A DNA stretch of 64,000 nucleotides from CAVPDE01 sp963702565. GTDB taxonomy: Bacteria; Desulfobacterota; DSM-4660; Desulfatiglandales; HGW-15. The stretch lies in the NCBI GenBank assembly GCA_963702565.1, contig CAVPDE010000010.1, positions 744,001-808,000 on the forward strand, in the 5' to 3' direction. Under the pieces are notes generated by a model. That model ran no database searches and was not told the origin of the DNA. It saw only the letters and a program-made list of their open reading frames with translations. The position numbers were made by a program, and so were the translations under genes. Positions 18,390-26,797 of the stretch are shown piece by piece (the first letter of the stretch is position 1; each line of letters opens with the position of its first letter).

Positions 18390-20396
18390 TCAGTTTTTCG
18401 TCTCGATCCGAACATTTTTAGGTGTAGCCGGTCCATCCGGTGTTTGCTCCCCCGGATACTCACTTCTCACTTCGAGATCATCGATCCAAAAAGTCTGCTG
18501 GATGGGAGATGCTGCACCGTAAGGCGCCAGGATTATTTGGTTAAACTTCATTGTGGGATGCTCTCCTGTACGTATGATTATACCAGGCTTGTCTACTACC
18601 AATGCCCCATCCCACCACATTTTGATTAAACCATCTTTTTGGCCCCTTCCTCCCGATATTGTATTCATTTTGAAGTAGGCTTCCACATGGTGCCAATTTG
18701 TGTCAGGAGCGTAAGAACTGGCAGACGAGAATGCACGTGCATTGTAATAGTTACCGTCACCACCGTTATAGCATTGGCCGTTCCCATGCCCATCGCAGTC
18801 TCCATTGCAACCATTGACGCCCCTGTTTTCCGAGGCGCTACATAAGCTCTGATTTAGGTACGCTGTGTCTATGTTAGCCGAATCCTGCAGCTTCACAGCT
18901 GGGACGTGGTAGCCGTTTGACGATCCATCAACCTCTACATATGCTGTTGTCTTCGTCCATGCCAACCCATCCCAATCCCCATTCTCTGTAGTGAGGAAGT
19001 AAACCATATGCGGACTGTTCGCTCCAAACCCCTGCCATCCTGAGCCGAATCTTATCCAGAAACTCAAGTACAACGCCTCGGTAGGAGATATGCTTTGCCG
19101 CCCGACCCTTCCCACTGGCCCATTGGAACCCTTATTAAACTGATACTTTAGTGATGCAGCACCGCTTCTCTTTATGGTTGTATCAATGACTGGAGATGCA
19201 TAATCGTACCATCCCCTGGAAGCAAAATCAGCGTCATCAGATCCTTCAGTGAGCAGGAGTTCCCCACCCCCTCCTGTACTGGCTGCTGCAATGCTGAATG
19301 ATATTGGTGTAGATATTGCGCTTTGGTTAGCTACCGAATCCGCGCATCTAACATAGTAGGTGTAAGCGGTTCCGCAGCTTGCACTTACTGTCTGCGTATG
19401 ACTCGTTCCGCCGGTTGTGCCGAAAACTGAGGGCAGCGAACTATAGCTTGCATCCATCGTTCCATACCTACAGGTGGCATTCTCATCGGTCGAAACTTGA
19501 AGATTCACACTTTGCGGATTACTAGTACAGGTCTGCGCACCTGATGGAAGCGCGCTCAGAACAACTGGTGGTGCTGTATCTCCGCTGCTTCCTCCAGCGG
19601 GACCAATGTATGAGGTGCTTAGCACAACATCATCAAAGCCAACGCCCGTCCAATTTGTCATATACCATGGTGAGTCAGATACATTCCCAATACCAACACC
19701 AAATCTATGTATCTTCAGATTCTGCACACTGCTGAAAGAAAGATTACTATGGGTTGCCTTCAGTGTTCCATCAAGCCAGTATTGAATAATCCCATCACTT
19801 TGCCCATTTGAATTGAGTTTTATCCTTAATTCATGGCAATGCCAGTTCCCATCATTGAAATTAGATACCTTGGTCAGGGTCTTCCACTCCCATGACCCCT
19901 GTGAAACAGCCAAGGCTCCACTAGCAAATGTACTTCCAGATACATTCAAATAGAGTTGCGGAGCGTTAGAGTACCCGCTCTCTCTCAATATGTATCGCCA
20001 TAGCTTGAAGCCTTCTGATATAGCCTTATCGAAGCCACTTGGCACCTTCATATACCATCTATGGTATACCTCTGATGCAGGTTCTGCTCCACTCAGCCAT
20101 TTCTCTGACGCACTCCTGTATCCGTTCGGGACCGTATCTTTCTTCCAAGCATAAACCGCTTTACCACCATCGCGCCCAGGTCCCATCTTCCACTCATAAC
20201 CGAACCCGGAGCTTTGACCACACTCTATCCAACCCTCCGACCATTTAACAAGTTGCCCGCTCCCGCATGTCCAGTTAGCTCCGTCAGATTCAAAATCATC
20301 CTGAAATATAACCCCAGCATGGGTAATTGATGCTACCGCAAGACCCACTAAAGAGAACTGAAATACCAAGAACCAGAGTCTGATTGTTTTCTTCAT
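18390..20396 (-). CDS. Large secreted two-domain lectin/lyase-like protein
   Basis: This 668-residue exported protein has a signal peptide (IRLWFLVFQFSLVGLAVASI, cleavage near THA-GVI). Three regions follow: a beta-sandwich like polysaccharide-lyase/LamG folds (about 30-260, with RWYMKVPSGFD and YWLDGTLKATHS), a fibronectin/Ig-like linker (about 275-380, starting TAPPVVLSALPSG) and a second sandwich (about 390-655, with LYLSFWIRFGSG and MWWDGALVVD). The repeated WxDG/WWNG-type phrases are shared with the 5120-6226 protein. No C-terminal sorting signal is seen. I preferred Met6 of the longest frame (20396); an ATG at 20411 is possible. A sigma-54-type promoter lies 100 bases upstream. It probably binds or trims exported polysaccharide. 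Confidence 0.6.
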   Translation of the reverse strand: MKKTIRLWFLVFQFSLVGLAVASITHAGVIFQDDFESDGANWTCGSGQLVKWSEGWIECGQSSGFGYEWKMGPGRDGGKAVYAWKKDTVPNGYRSASEKWLSGAEPASEVYHRWYMKVPSGFDKAISEGFKLWRYILRESGYSNAPQLYLNVSGSTFASGALAVSQGSWEWKTLTKVSNFNDGNWHCHELRIKLNSNGQSDGIIQYWLDGTLKATHSNLSFSSVQNLKIHRFGVGIGNVSDSPWYMTNWTGVGFDDVVLSTSYIGPAGGSSGDTAPPVVLSALPSGAQTCTSNPQSVNLQVSTDENATCRYGTMDASYSSLPSVFGTTGGTSHTQTVSASCGTAYTYYVRCADSVANQSAISTPISFSIAAASTGGGGELLLTEGSDDADFASRGWYDYASPVIDTTIKRSGAASLKYQFNKGSNGPVGRVGRQSISPTEALYLSFWIRFGSGWQGFGANSPHMVYFLTTENGDWDGLAWTKTTAYVEVDGSSNGYHVPAVKLQDSANIDTAYLNQSLCSASENRGVNGCNGDCDGHGNGQCYNGGDGNYYNARAFSSASSYAPDTNWHHVEAYFKMNTISGGRGQKDGLIKMWWDGALVVDKPGIIIRTGEHPTMKFNQIILAPYGAASPIQQTFWIDDLEVRSEYPGEQTPDGPATPKNVRIETKN

Positions 20397-20495
20397 AGCC
20401 TTTTTCTCCATCCTGCAGAGCCAGCGCCTGTCAACTCCTGCGTATTGACTCTAAGTTTATAAATTTGCCCAGTAAGGCAACTCCTTTAATAAGTC

Positions 20496-20511
20496 TGCAA
20501 AATAAATGCCA
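20496..20511 (-). promoter_or_regulatory. Sigma-54 (RpoN) -24/-12 promoter
   Basis: On the minus strand the sequence TGGCAT, five bases (TTATT), TTGCA matches the sigma-54 consensus TGGCAY-N5-TTGCW at every position. It lies about 85-100 bases upstream of the secreted lectin-like gene. Exosortase-type polysaccharide loci are commonly controlled by a PrsK/PrsR sensor pair with an RpoN-dependent activator, so this fits. No activator gene is in the window. Confidence 0.65.
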
Positions 20512-20785
20512 TGAGGTTCGACCCCTGAGTCCGATTACGCTTTTTTCCACGGGCTAAAATAATCATTCTGATCTCAGTATGTTATGTCCTTCCCTTGAGG
20601 CTGCCGTCTAACCCAAAAGCCATGCTAAAAGCAGTTTCCGGTGGGCCTTGGTTTGATCTTGGAACAAATAAAGGCTCAATCTGTATACAAAAGAGAACAG
20701 CCGCGCACATCTATCGGCGGTGGACCCAATTGATTGGACAGCCTGTGAGGGGGAACAAGCTCTGAGGGTGAGAGTCATAGAGGCC

Positions 20786-20911
20786 TCAGGCTGCCTCAGC
20801 TAGTCTAAGTTGAGCGTAGTAAACCTCATCCGGTGTCAGGTTGTCAAGGGTTTGATGGGGACCTTGGGAGTTATAGAACATGAACCATCCTGCATGTAAC
20901 GCGATTTTCTC
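20786..20911 (-). mobile_element. IS3-family transposase C-terminal remnant
   Basis: Minus-strand translation between 20911 and the TGA at 20788-20786 gives EKIALHAGWFMFYNSQGPHQ followed by TLDNLTPDEVYYAQ. This is the hallmark C-terminus of IS3-type DDE integrase domains (FYNxxRPHQxL-xxxTPxEVY). The usual Arg of RPHQ is Gly here. Upstream homology stops within about 130 bases, so only the transposase tail survives. The flank at about 20725-20745 (TGGACCCAATTGATTGGACA) could be the associated terminal inverted repeat, but the other end is missing. Confidence 0.75.
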
Positions 20912-20994
20912 ACAGGAAGAGGTACCACATCTCACTTTTGCCACCATCCTTTTTTTTCTTTTTCCTCCGAAACCGCGTTGTCAAGCTTTCGACC

Positions 20995-22002
20995 CTAAGG
21001 TCCCGCTAGCACTGCCTGGAAAACTCGGAACCACAGCAAGTCTGGATCACTGCTTATACCTTCGTGCAATCCGATACGATTCATGAGGTATTTGTTTGCT
21101 TTCGCTGTGTTATAACCAAGCTTGGTCGTGACAGCCGCCTCATACCCAGCTTCCAGGAGATAACCGAGTGAATCGCGGTCCCAGTTTCCATTTGGATAAC
21201 TGAAAACAGGAATAGTTGAAACGCCTTTTTCATGAAATGACTTCAATGGTTCCATAATCTCCCTCCTCTTAACCTCTCGGTCAAGTGAAGGCAGAATCAA
21301 ATGCCGCGTGCCGTGAGGGCCAAAGCTGATACCACTTTTCCTCATCTCCTCAATTTCACCCCAACCAAGGATCACCTTTTCCCCGGCGGGAGAGATCTTC
21401 AACTCCAGATAAGCCCTTGATACTATCTCGTCCATGCTATCTGCAGCGAACTCTTTTAGCAGAGATATGAGGGATGATACACTTTTGCTGCTAAGCTTGC
21501 CTTCCTTCCATTCGGGAACTAATTTACCAAAATAGCGGAAAAACTGATTCTGGATGCCTCTCTCGACCGCTATGTTAGCAAGGCGCGTAATCCTCTCAAA
21601 CCAAAAGCAATCCTCCTTCCCAACTAGAGACGTAGGCAAGAAAACGGTGGCTGGCACTTTCAGTTTCTCAAGTATCGGAAACGCAAAAAGGTAAGTATCA
21701 ATCCAGCCATCATCAAAGGTTATGGCGCATAGCCCCTTTGATTTGTCTCCGACTCTTATCAGGTCTATCAGCGGCACAAGTTTGAATACCTTAGATATTT
21801 CCTTAAGATGCATCTCGAGAGTGCTCGGCTGCACATAGAGGCTTTCTTCACATATTCCTTTCGGTGGGCTGTCAAGAACACGATGGTACATGAGAATGAT
21901 GTTAAAATTCCCGACGCGCGATGACCGAGCTAATGCGATCCTAATAAAGCGACCCACTAACTGCTTTATTGTTGATTTAGTTCTAGCCTGAATATCACTC
22001 AT
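20995..22002 (-). CDS. Polysaccharide deacetylase family protein (CE4)
   Basis: This 335-residue NodB-fold protein carries ILMYHRV near the N-terminus, the catalytic/metal Asp motif TFDDGW, HGTRHLIL (His ligands) and FSYPNGNWD. Family members remove N-acetyl groups from amino-sugar polymers or their lipid-linked precursors. No signal peptide is obvious, although residues 17-27 are mildly hydrophobic, so it may act in the cytoplasm or at the membrane. It is the last gene of the glycosyltransferase block, 85 bp after the GT4 gene. Three other deacetylase-fold proteins are in the window. Confidence 0.85.
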   Translation of the reverse strand: MSDIQARTKSTIKQLVGRFIRIALARSSRVGNFNIILMYHRVLDSPPKGICEESLYVQPSTLEMHLKEISKVFKLVPLIDLIRVGDKSKGLCAITFDDGWIDTYLFAFPILEKLKVPATVFLPTSLVGKEDCFWFERITRLANIAVERGIQNQFFRYFGKLVPEWKEGKLSSKSVSSLISLLKEFAADSMDEIVSRAYLELKISPAGEKVILGWGEIEEMRKSGISFGPHGTRHLILPSLDREVKRREIMEPLKSFHEKGVSTIPVFSYPNGNWDRDSLGYLLEAGYEAAVTTKLGYNTAKANKYLMNRIGLHEGISSDPDLLWFRVFQAVLAGP

Positions 22003-22087
22003 TCTAGAATCACACGTGTTGATCTTTTGTGACTCAATTCACCTGAACTGGCAGATCGGCGTGAATGGAACATTGCACAGTTCAAAT

Positions 22088-23266
22088 CTAAGAGCGGCGA
22101 CAAACTGTTCGGAAAAGCGTTTCATAATTCCTTACCCTTTCATCGAGAGCGAAATATCGTGATACAAAAGTTTTAGCACTTCTGGATAGACGAGTCCGCA
22201 ATCCCTCATCCTCTAGCAGCCGGCACAAGGATTCAACCAGCTCCTTTTCCTCATTGCACGGGAACATAAGTCCATTTTCATTATCTTTGATTACCTCATT
22301 GATTCCAAGGACATCAGCCCCGACAACTGGAACCCCAGCCGCCATTGCTTCGAGGACAGTCAGAGGCATACCTTCGTAAATTGATGGGAGGCAAAACACG
22401 TCAAACGCCTTGATGACATCCGGGACATCACCGCGGCTCCCTAGAAAGAGTATTTTGTCCACCGCGGAGCTTTCCGATGAAAACCTTTGCACCTCTCCGT
22501 TCATGCAGTCTAACCCAACTATTACAAGTCGAACATCTTTTCGTTCCTTGGCGAGATCTGAGAAGGCCGATATTAACAACTTGTGATTCTTTTCCGGTCG
22601 GAGATTTGCGACTATGCCTATCACCTTTTCATTCTCTTTAATGCCTAATTGATGACGCATGTTCCTGCCATCTCGTCTTTGAAAAACCTCGATATCAATT
22701 CCATTTGGAATGAAGCAGATCTTCCCCTCCCCAACCTTTAAATGATGAACATAATAGTCTTTTATCTGTTTCGATATAGCCACCACCGCATCCGCTCTTC
22801 CGAGAAGTATGTTGTTTATGCTCCTTTTGAGTGGTGTCAATTCTTCAAGTTGCCACCGCGAATGCTCGGTGTAGATCATCCTGCTGTTCAAACCCACACT
22901 CGCCAAAGTCAAATACAAGAACGGTCCAAAATGATGAGCATTTATGATATGAATTCGTTCTTCCTGAAGTATCTTTCGCAGTTTTCTCAAGAACGGCAGA
23001 TCAATAAATCCCCTTTTCTCAACACAGTAGACCCCAATTTGCTGTTCCTCATACACTTGCCTTACGGGACCATCGGAGAAACTGATAATGACTACTTCAA
23101 AAAGCCTTTTATCGAGTTTTCTCGCAATGTCGTAAACCACTTTCTCGGACCCACCCATCCCCTCCAAGGTCCATATTCCGAAAGCAACTCGGAGTTTACC
23201 TTCGGACGACCGTCCACAATTACTCATTTCTCCCGGCACACCCCGTGTATTATGAATTGCTTTCAT
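22088..23266 (-). CDS. Family 4 glycosyltransferase
   Basis: This 392-residue retaining GT-B enzyme has the acceptor-side loop GMGGSEKVVYDIARKL, the mid-domain FIPNGIDIEVF, the donor-domain start VIGIVANLRPEKNHKLL and PSIYEGMPLTVLEAMAAG, which includes the E-x7-E motif. It probably adds a hexose or aminosugar to the growing repeat unit in the cytoplasm. The start overlaps the end of the upstream GNAT gene by 17 bases, so the two are translated from one message. Donor and linkage are unknown. Confidence 0.88.
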   Translation of the reverse strand: MKAIHNTRGVPGEMSNCGRSSEGKLRVAFGIWTLEGMGGSEKVVYDIARKLDKRLFEVVIISFSDGPVRQVYEEQQIGVYCVEKRGFIDLPFLRKLRKILQEERIHIINAHHFGPFLYLTLASVGLNSRMIYTEHSRWQLEELTPLKRSINNILLGRADAVVAISKQIKDYYVHHLKVGEGKICFIPNGIDIEVFQRRDGRNMRHQLGIKENEKVIGIVANLRPEKNHKLLISAFSDLAKERKDVRLVIVGLDCMNGEVQRFSSESSAVDKILFLGSRGDVPDVIKAFDVFCLPSIYEGMPLTVLEAMAAGVPVVGADVLGINEVIKDNENGLMFPCNEEKELVESLCRLLEDEGLRTRLSRSAKTFVSRYFALDERVRNYETLFRTVCRRS

Positions 23267-24353
23267 CTTTTAGATCGACTGACCACGCATCCCCATCTGC
23301 ATCACTTGCAGTGAGATACCAATTATTAATGTCTCCAATGAATTCCCGCGAAAAGTCCCTTTCCCAGTTCTTTACCATGAACCTTAGAGGTTTTCGGGAC
23401 CGAATAAACCCAAGTTTCCTAAGTTCCTTACAGAAGGGGGCGAATGAGAAGATAGCATCCACGTAGCTGACCTTTTCGCTGGCCAAGTCAACCAACGCTC
23501 TGCGAACCAGAGCCTTTAGGACCCCCACCTCCCCCGGGTCTACAAGGAGATCAAGAATTCTCCCTCTAATTCCATCTTCCCACGCCTCGCTCTTGGTGAC
23601 GATATAGCCCGCGAATTCAGTTCCGTTCTTGTAAGCAGTATAGCGCCTGTAATTATTAAACGGTTTTCGCTGGAATTTCCAGTCCAGGTAGGCCTTAGTT
23701 CTACTCACTATGATTCCGAAGTTTGATGAGATCCTATGGAAGAAATCGTCAACGCCGCTATCAAAGGATCCAACTTCCCTTATCTGTAAATTCCCCGTTC
23801 GTGTGCGTGTACTTCGCAGTTCCAATCCCCTTACGAAATAAACCAAAAACCTTGATAGGATCCTGGCGACGATTTTTACCCTCACCTTCTTTCGCAAGAA
23901 AGGCAGTGGATCAAATATTTTTACAAAGGAATAAAATTCGGGAACATCAAGCCATGCGTTCCTAATATAAAGTTTATAATTCGGTTCATTAAACCAGAGT
24001 GCGCCCGTGAACTCTAAACACATACTTGTCACACCGTTGAGAAGCATGCCTCCCAGTCCCCTTCCTCTGTAAGCTTTAGCTAAAAGGGCATCCTGAGAGA
24101 TCCGACCTGTTTTAGCCCGCCCATTTACGTTGAACTCGAGCGGCATATGGCCAAGCATGCCTATAACCTCCTCTCCGTGAAACAAAAGATAGTACGGACA
24201 CTTACCATCATTAAATGGGTTTTCTTCTGTCAACCATCTAAAAAGCCTAGCCCGTTGCTTTGCGTAGATGCCATCGTACTGATCCATCCAAAGGGTTTCC
24301 AGATCTTCGGCCTTTTCAGCCGAATACTCTCCAACGGTATACTGGCTTTTCAT
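23250..24353 (-). CDS. GNAT-fold acetyltransferase-like protein
   Basis: This 367-residue protein has an N-terminal GNAT fold. The acetyl-CoA loop appears as QDALLAKAYRGRGLGGMLLNG, matching the R/Q-x-x-G-x-G/A motif. The second half (about 200-340) looks like a second, degenerate GNAT-like domain, with DLLVDPGEVGVLKALVRRAL and KELRKLGFIRSR. Such two-domain proteins are frequent in polysaccharide loci and may acylate a sugar amine or add an amino acid. It lies between glycosyltransferases in one operon. Confidence 0.7.
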   Translation of the reverse strand: MKSQYTVGEYSAEKAEDLETLWMDQYDGIYAKQRARLFRWLTEENPFNDGKCPYYLLFHGEEVIGMLGHMPLEFNVNGRAKTGRISQDALLAKAYRGRGLGGMLLNGVTSMCLEFTGALWFNEPNYKLYIRNAWLDVPEFYSFVKIFDPLPFLRKKVRVKIVARILSRFLVYFVRGLELRSTRTRTGNLQIREVGSFDSGVDDFFHRISSNFGIIVSRTKAYLDWKFQRKPFNNYRRYTAYKNGTEFAGYIVTKSEAWEDGIRGRILDLLVDPGEVGVLKALVRRALVDLASEKVSYVDAIFSFAPFCKELRKLGFIRSRKPLRFMVKNWERDFSREFIGDINNWYLTASDADGDAWSVDLKDESNS

Positions 24354-24429
24354 GGTCGAAACCGTACCCCCCCCTCACCCCTTCTAGGTTTCACTTCCCG
24401 TTCGCCCTCTTTTTCTAGGCACCCAGTGG

Positions 24430-25617
24430 CTACAGCTTTCTCTGCGTCCTCACCCACAACTTCCTTCCCACCCCTAGCGAAGATAGGATATCTATCGCCA
24501 TCTTCCACGCCAAAAACATTGGAGCCATGAACACGGATGCTAGGCTGATCAACTTGCGTTGGGTATAAGCTGCACCGACAGCAAAAAGGCAGCCCTGTCC
24601 TATCAAAATGAGAACATACCAGGGCAGTAAACCTGAACTCCCTTTTACCCAACCAACCAACAAGGAACCCGCCACCCCTAACACCGTCAGATTTACCCCC
24701 ATGGAGGGATTGGGCAAAACGAGAGGGAGGGAACCGCTGATCTTCACAACATCTCGATTTACGAAGCCACTGCAAAGCAGTCTAAAACCATAACGCCAAG
24801 CTATCGCAAGCCTCCCTCCTGACCACCTCAATCTTTGAGGCGTTGCCTGTTTAAGTGACTCAGACTCTTGATGATAAACTCCAACTCCCTTGGCAAACCA
24901 GACTTTTTCCCCCAATTCTGTGAGTTTCGCGTGGTGTTCCCAGTCCTCTCCCACACTAAAGGCATTCCACCCATATTTGCCTAAAATCTCCCTCGTGAAG
25001 CACATGCCGTTCCCCACAAGGTGTGAGCTAAAACCGATCTTGTTTGCCGCAGGCTCAAGAACCTCATTTGACAGCGTCCTGGAAACGTTCATTAGAATCG
25101 TGAACCAACTGGCCATTGTGTTTTCTACACCGTTCAGGCACTGTATGACCTTTTTCCCTCGCAGCACTTCACGATCAAGCCCTCTTAATGCATTCCGATC
25201 CGCTATACTATCGGCATCCACAATCAGGAGCGCATCGAACTTCTCCAAATCAATCATAGATAGAGCAAAGCTTATCGCATAGCCCTTGCCCCTCTCTTCT
25301 GCGCTCCGCCTCTCCAGAACCACTGCTGAGTGCTCGACGGCTATATCTTTGGTTCGGTCATCGCAGTTGTCTGCAACGACGATGATTTCAAATAGTTCTT
25401 TCGGATAATCCTGTTTATTAAAGCTTTCCAGCAGCCTGCCGACAAGAAGCTCTTCGTTGTGGGCAGGGATCAGAACGGCGAATCTTGTAGATGGCGCTTT
25501 TCCTTCCTTGAGTTCTTCTTTGACAATCCAATTAACTAGGCAGAGAAACAAGCTATAGCCGACGTAGACGCTCAAATAGCAGCCAAGGACAAAAAGGATG
25601 ACTTCGACGACGATCAT
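24430..25617 (-). CDS. Membrane GT2 glycosyltransferase
   Basis: This 395-residue protein has an N-terminal membrane helix (VVEVILFVLGCYLSVYVGYS), a GT2 catalytic domain with AVLIPAHNEELLVGRLLESF, VADNCDDRT and LIVDADS (DxD), a later acidic site VGEDWEH, the acceptor motif QRLRWSGGR and two or three C-terminal helices. This is the layout of cellulose-synthase-like family 2 transferases. I chose the ATG at 25617 because it overlaps the upstream GT4 stop by 4 bases (ATGA). An ATG at 25671 would lengthen the protein into an overlap with no homology. Confidence 0.86.
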   Translation of the reverse strand: MIVVEVILFVLGCYLSVYVGYSLFLCLVNWIVKEELKEGKAPSTRFAVLIPAHNEELLVGRLLESFNKQDYPKELFEIIVVADNCDDRTKDIAVEHSAVVLERRSAEERGKGYAISFALSMIDLEKFDALLIVDADSIADRNALRGLDREVLRGKKVIQCLNGVENTMASWFTILMNVSRTLSNEVLEPAANKIGFSSHLVGNGMCFTREILGKYGWNAFSVGEDWEHHAKLTELGEKVWFAKGVGVYHQESESLKQATPQRLRWSGGRLAIAWRYGFRLLCSGFVNRDVVKISGSLPLVLPNPSMGVNLTVLGVAGSLLVGWVKGSSGLLPWYVLILIGQGCLFAVGAAYTQRKLISLASVFMAPMFLAWKMAIDILSSLGVGRKLWVRTQRKL

Positions 25618-26774
25618 AGCCCAGTGTAGCCCAGAAGATCTAGATAAGTGTTTTCTATTTTTCGCACCCACGCCCCGATAGAATATTTCTCTTCCACGGT
25701 CCGCCGCCCACTCTCCGCTAACTGCCTTGCAAATGACGGTTCATCGTGGACTTTATGGATCGCGTCAGCTAGTTGCCGGGGCTCCCCTGGGGATACCAAT
25801 AGCCCGTTTTCTCCGGATTTGATGATCTGGGGGATCTCCCCCACTGCACTGGCAACGATTGGCAGCCCAAGGCTCATTGCCTCGAGCAATGCCATGGGAG
25901 TCCCTTCCGTCAGAGATGGCAGAGCAAATGCGTCCATCCCCGCCATTATACCCAAAACATCTTCTTGGAATCCAAGAAAGGCCACATGATCGGAAATTCC
26001 TATAGCCATAGCTAGCTCCTGAAGCTCCGATCTTAAAGGCCCATCTCCAACAATCCAAAGCTTGCACTTTGCATCGCTTTTCAGAACCTCAAGAAAAGCC
26101 TGCAGCAGAATCTTCAGACCTTTTTCTTGGCTCAATCGGCCCGCATACCCAACAACCAGTTCATCGTCTTCAGCGCCCAGCTGCCTTCTCGTTATCTCTC
26201 TTTTGCTCTGCATCTTGGAGCGATCGTGATTTACATTCACGGCATTTGGAATAACTCTTATCTTTCTCTCTCTCACCCCCGCTGCAACAAGTGACTGTTT
26301 GAGGTTTTCAGATACGCAAATGACCCTGTTGCTCAGCCTTAGCGCCTCCCTATCAAGCCAGTTATAGAAGCTCAGCTTGGTGTCATTTGCTATAAAGCCG
26401 TGGCAGGTCGCGACATGGGGTATTCTCAGCAACTTGGATGCGCAGATCCCCACGGTGTCAGCCAGGTAGCCGTTAGTGTGAACAAGGCTAAAATGCCCTT
26501 TTCTCAGAGTTGACACCAAGTTTGAAAAGCAGCGTATCGGTCTAACGAAATCCCCACACTCCCTCAATGCAACCGGAAGAACCGAATACCCCAACTTCAT
26601 TTCCCGCAGTTGTTTTGCGAAGAATGGTTCTTCCTCCCATGGTCGTAAGAAGAGAACTGGGTTGATGTCAAACTCGGTCCGATCGGCAGACTTCAGGAAG
26701 TTCAAGCTCACCTTCTCAGATCCGCCGAAGGTAATCGGGGTTAGGACATAGGCAACCCTGACCCTTCGCTTCAC
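25614..26774 (-). CDS. Family 4 glycosyltransferase
   Basis: This 386-residue GT-B enzyme starts VRVAYVLTPITFGGSEKVSL. It carries VIPNAVNVN, the domain-two start VVGYAGRLSQEKGLKIL and PSLTEGTPMALLEAMSLG with its E-x7-E motif. It probably extends the repeat unit at the inner membrane. It is coupled to the downstream GT2 gene by an ATGA overlap and follows the ATP-grasp gene by 23 bp. It shares the GGSEK acceptor loop with the 22088-23266 enzyme; the two may be distant paralogues acting in sequence. Confidence 0.88.
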   Translation of the reverse strand: MKRRVRVAYVLTPITFGGSEKVSLNFLKSADRTEFDINPVLFLRPWEEEPFFAKQLREMKLGYSVLPVALRECGDFVRPIRCFSNLVSTLRKGHFSLVHTNGYLADTVGICASKLLRIPHVATCHGFIANDTKLSFYNWLDREALRLSNRVICVSENLKQSLVAAGVRERKIRVIPNAVNVNHDRSKMQSKREITRRQLGAEDDELVVGYAGRLSQEKGLKILLQAFLEVLKSDAKCKLWIVGDGPLRSELQELAMAIGISDHVAFLGFQEDVLGIMAGMDAFALPSLTEGTPMALLEAMSLGLPIVASAVGEIPQIIKSGENGLLVSPGEPRQLADAIHKVHDEPSFARQLAESGRRTVEEKYSIGAWVRKIENTYLDLLGYTGL

Positions 26775-26797
26775 TCAGAATACCCTCCTTGGAGCAA

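Larger units (their letters stand above)
20412..20994. other. Intergenic region with RpoN promoter and IS remnant
   Basis: Besides the RpoN site (20496-20511) and the transposase tail (20786-20911) no gene is supported. The insertion sequence fragment lies directly downstream of the deacetylase gene that stops at 20995, which suggests the IS once sat at the boundary between the polysaccharide block and the secreted-protein unit. Confidence 0.5.

Noticed and set aside
17915..18629. Plus-strand frames of 86 and 150 codons in the 17.7-18.4 kb gap
   Set aside because: No ribosome-binding site, no recognisable motif, and the second overlaps the end of the secreted-protein gene.
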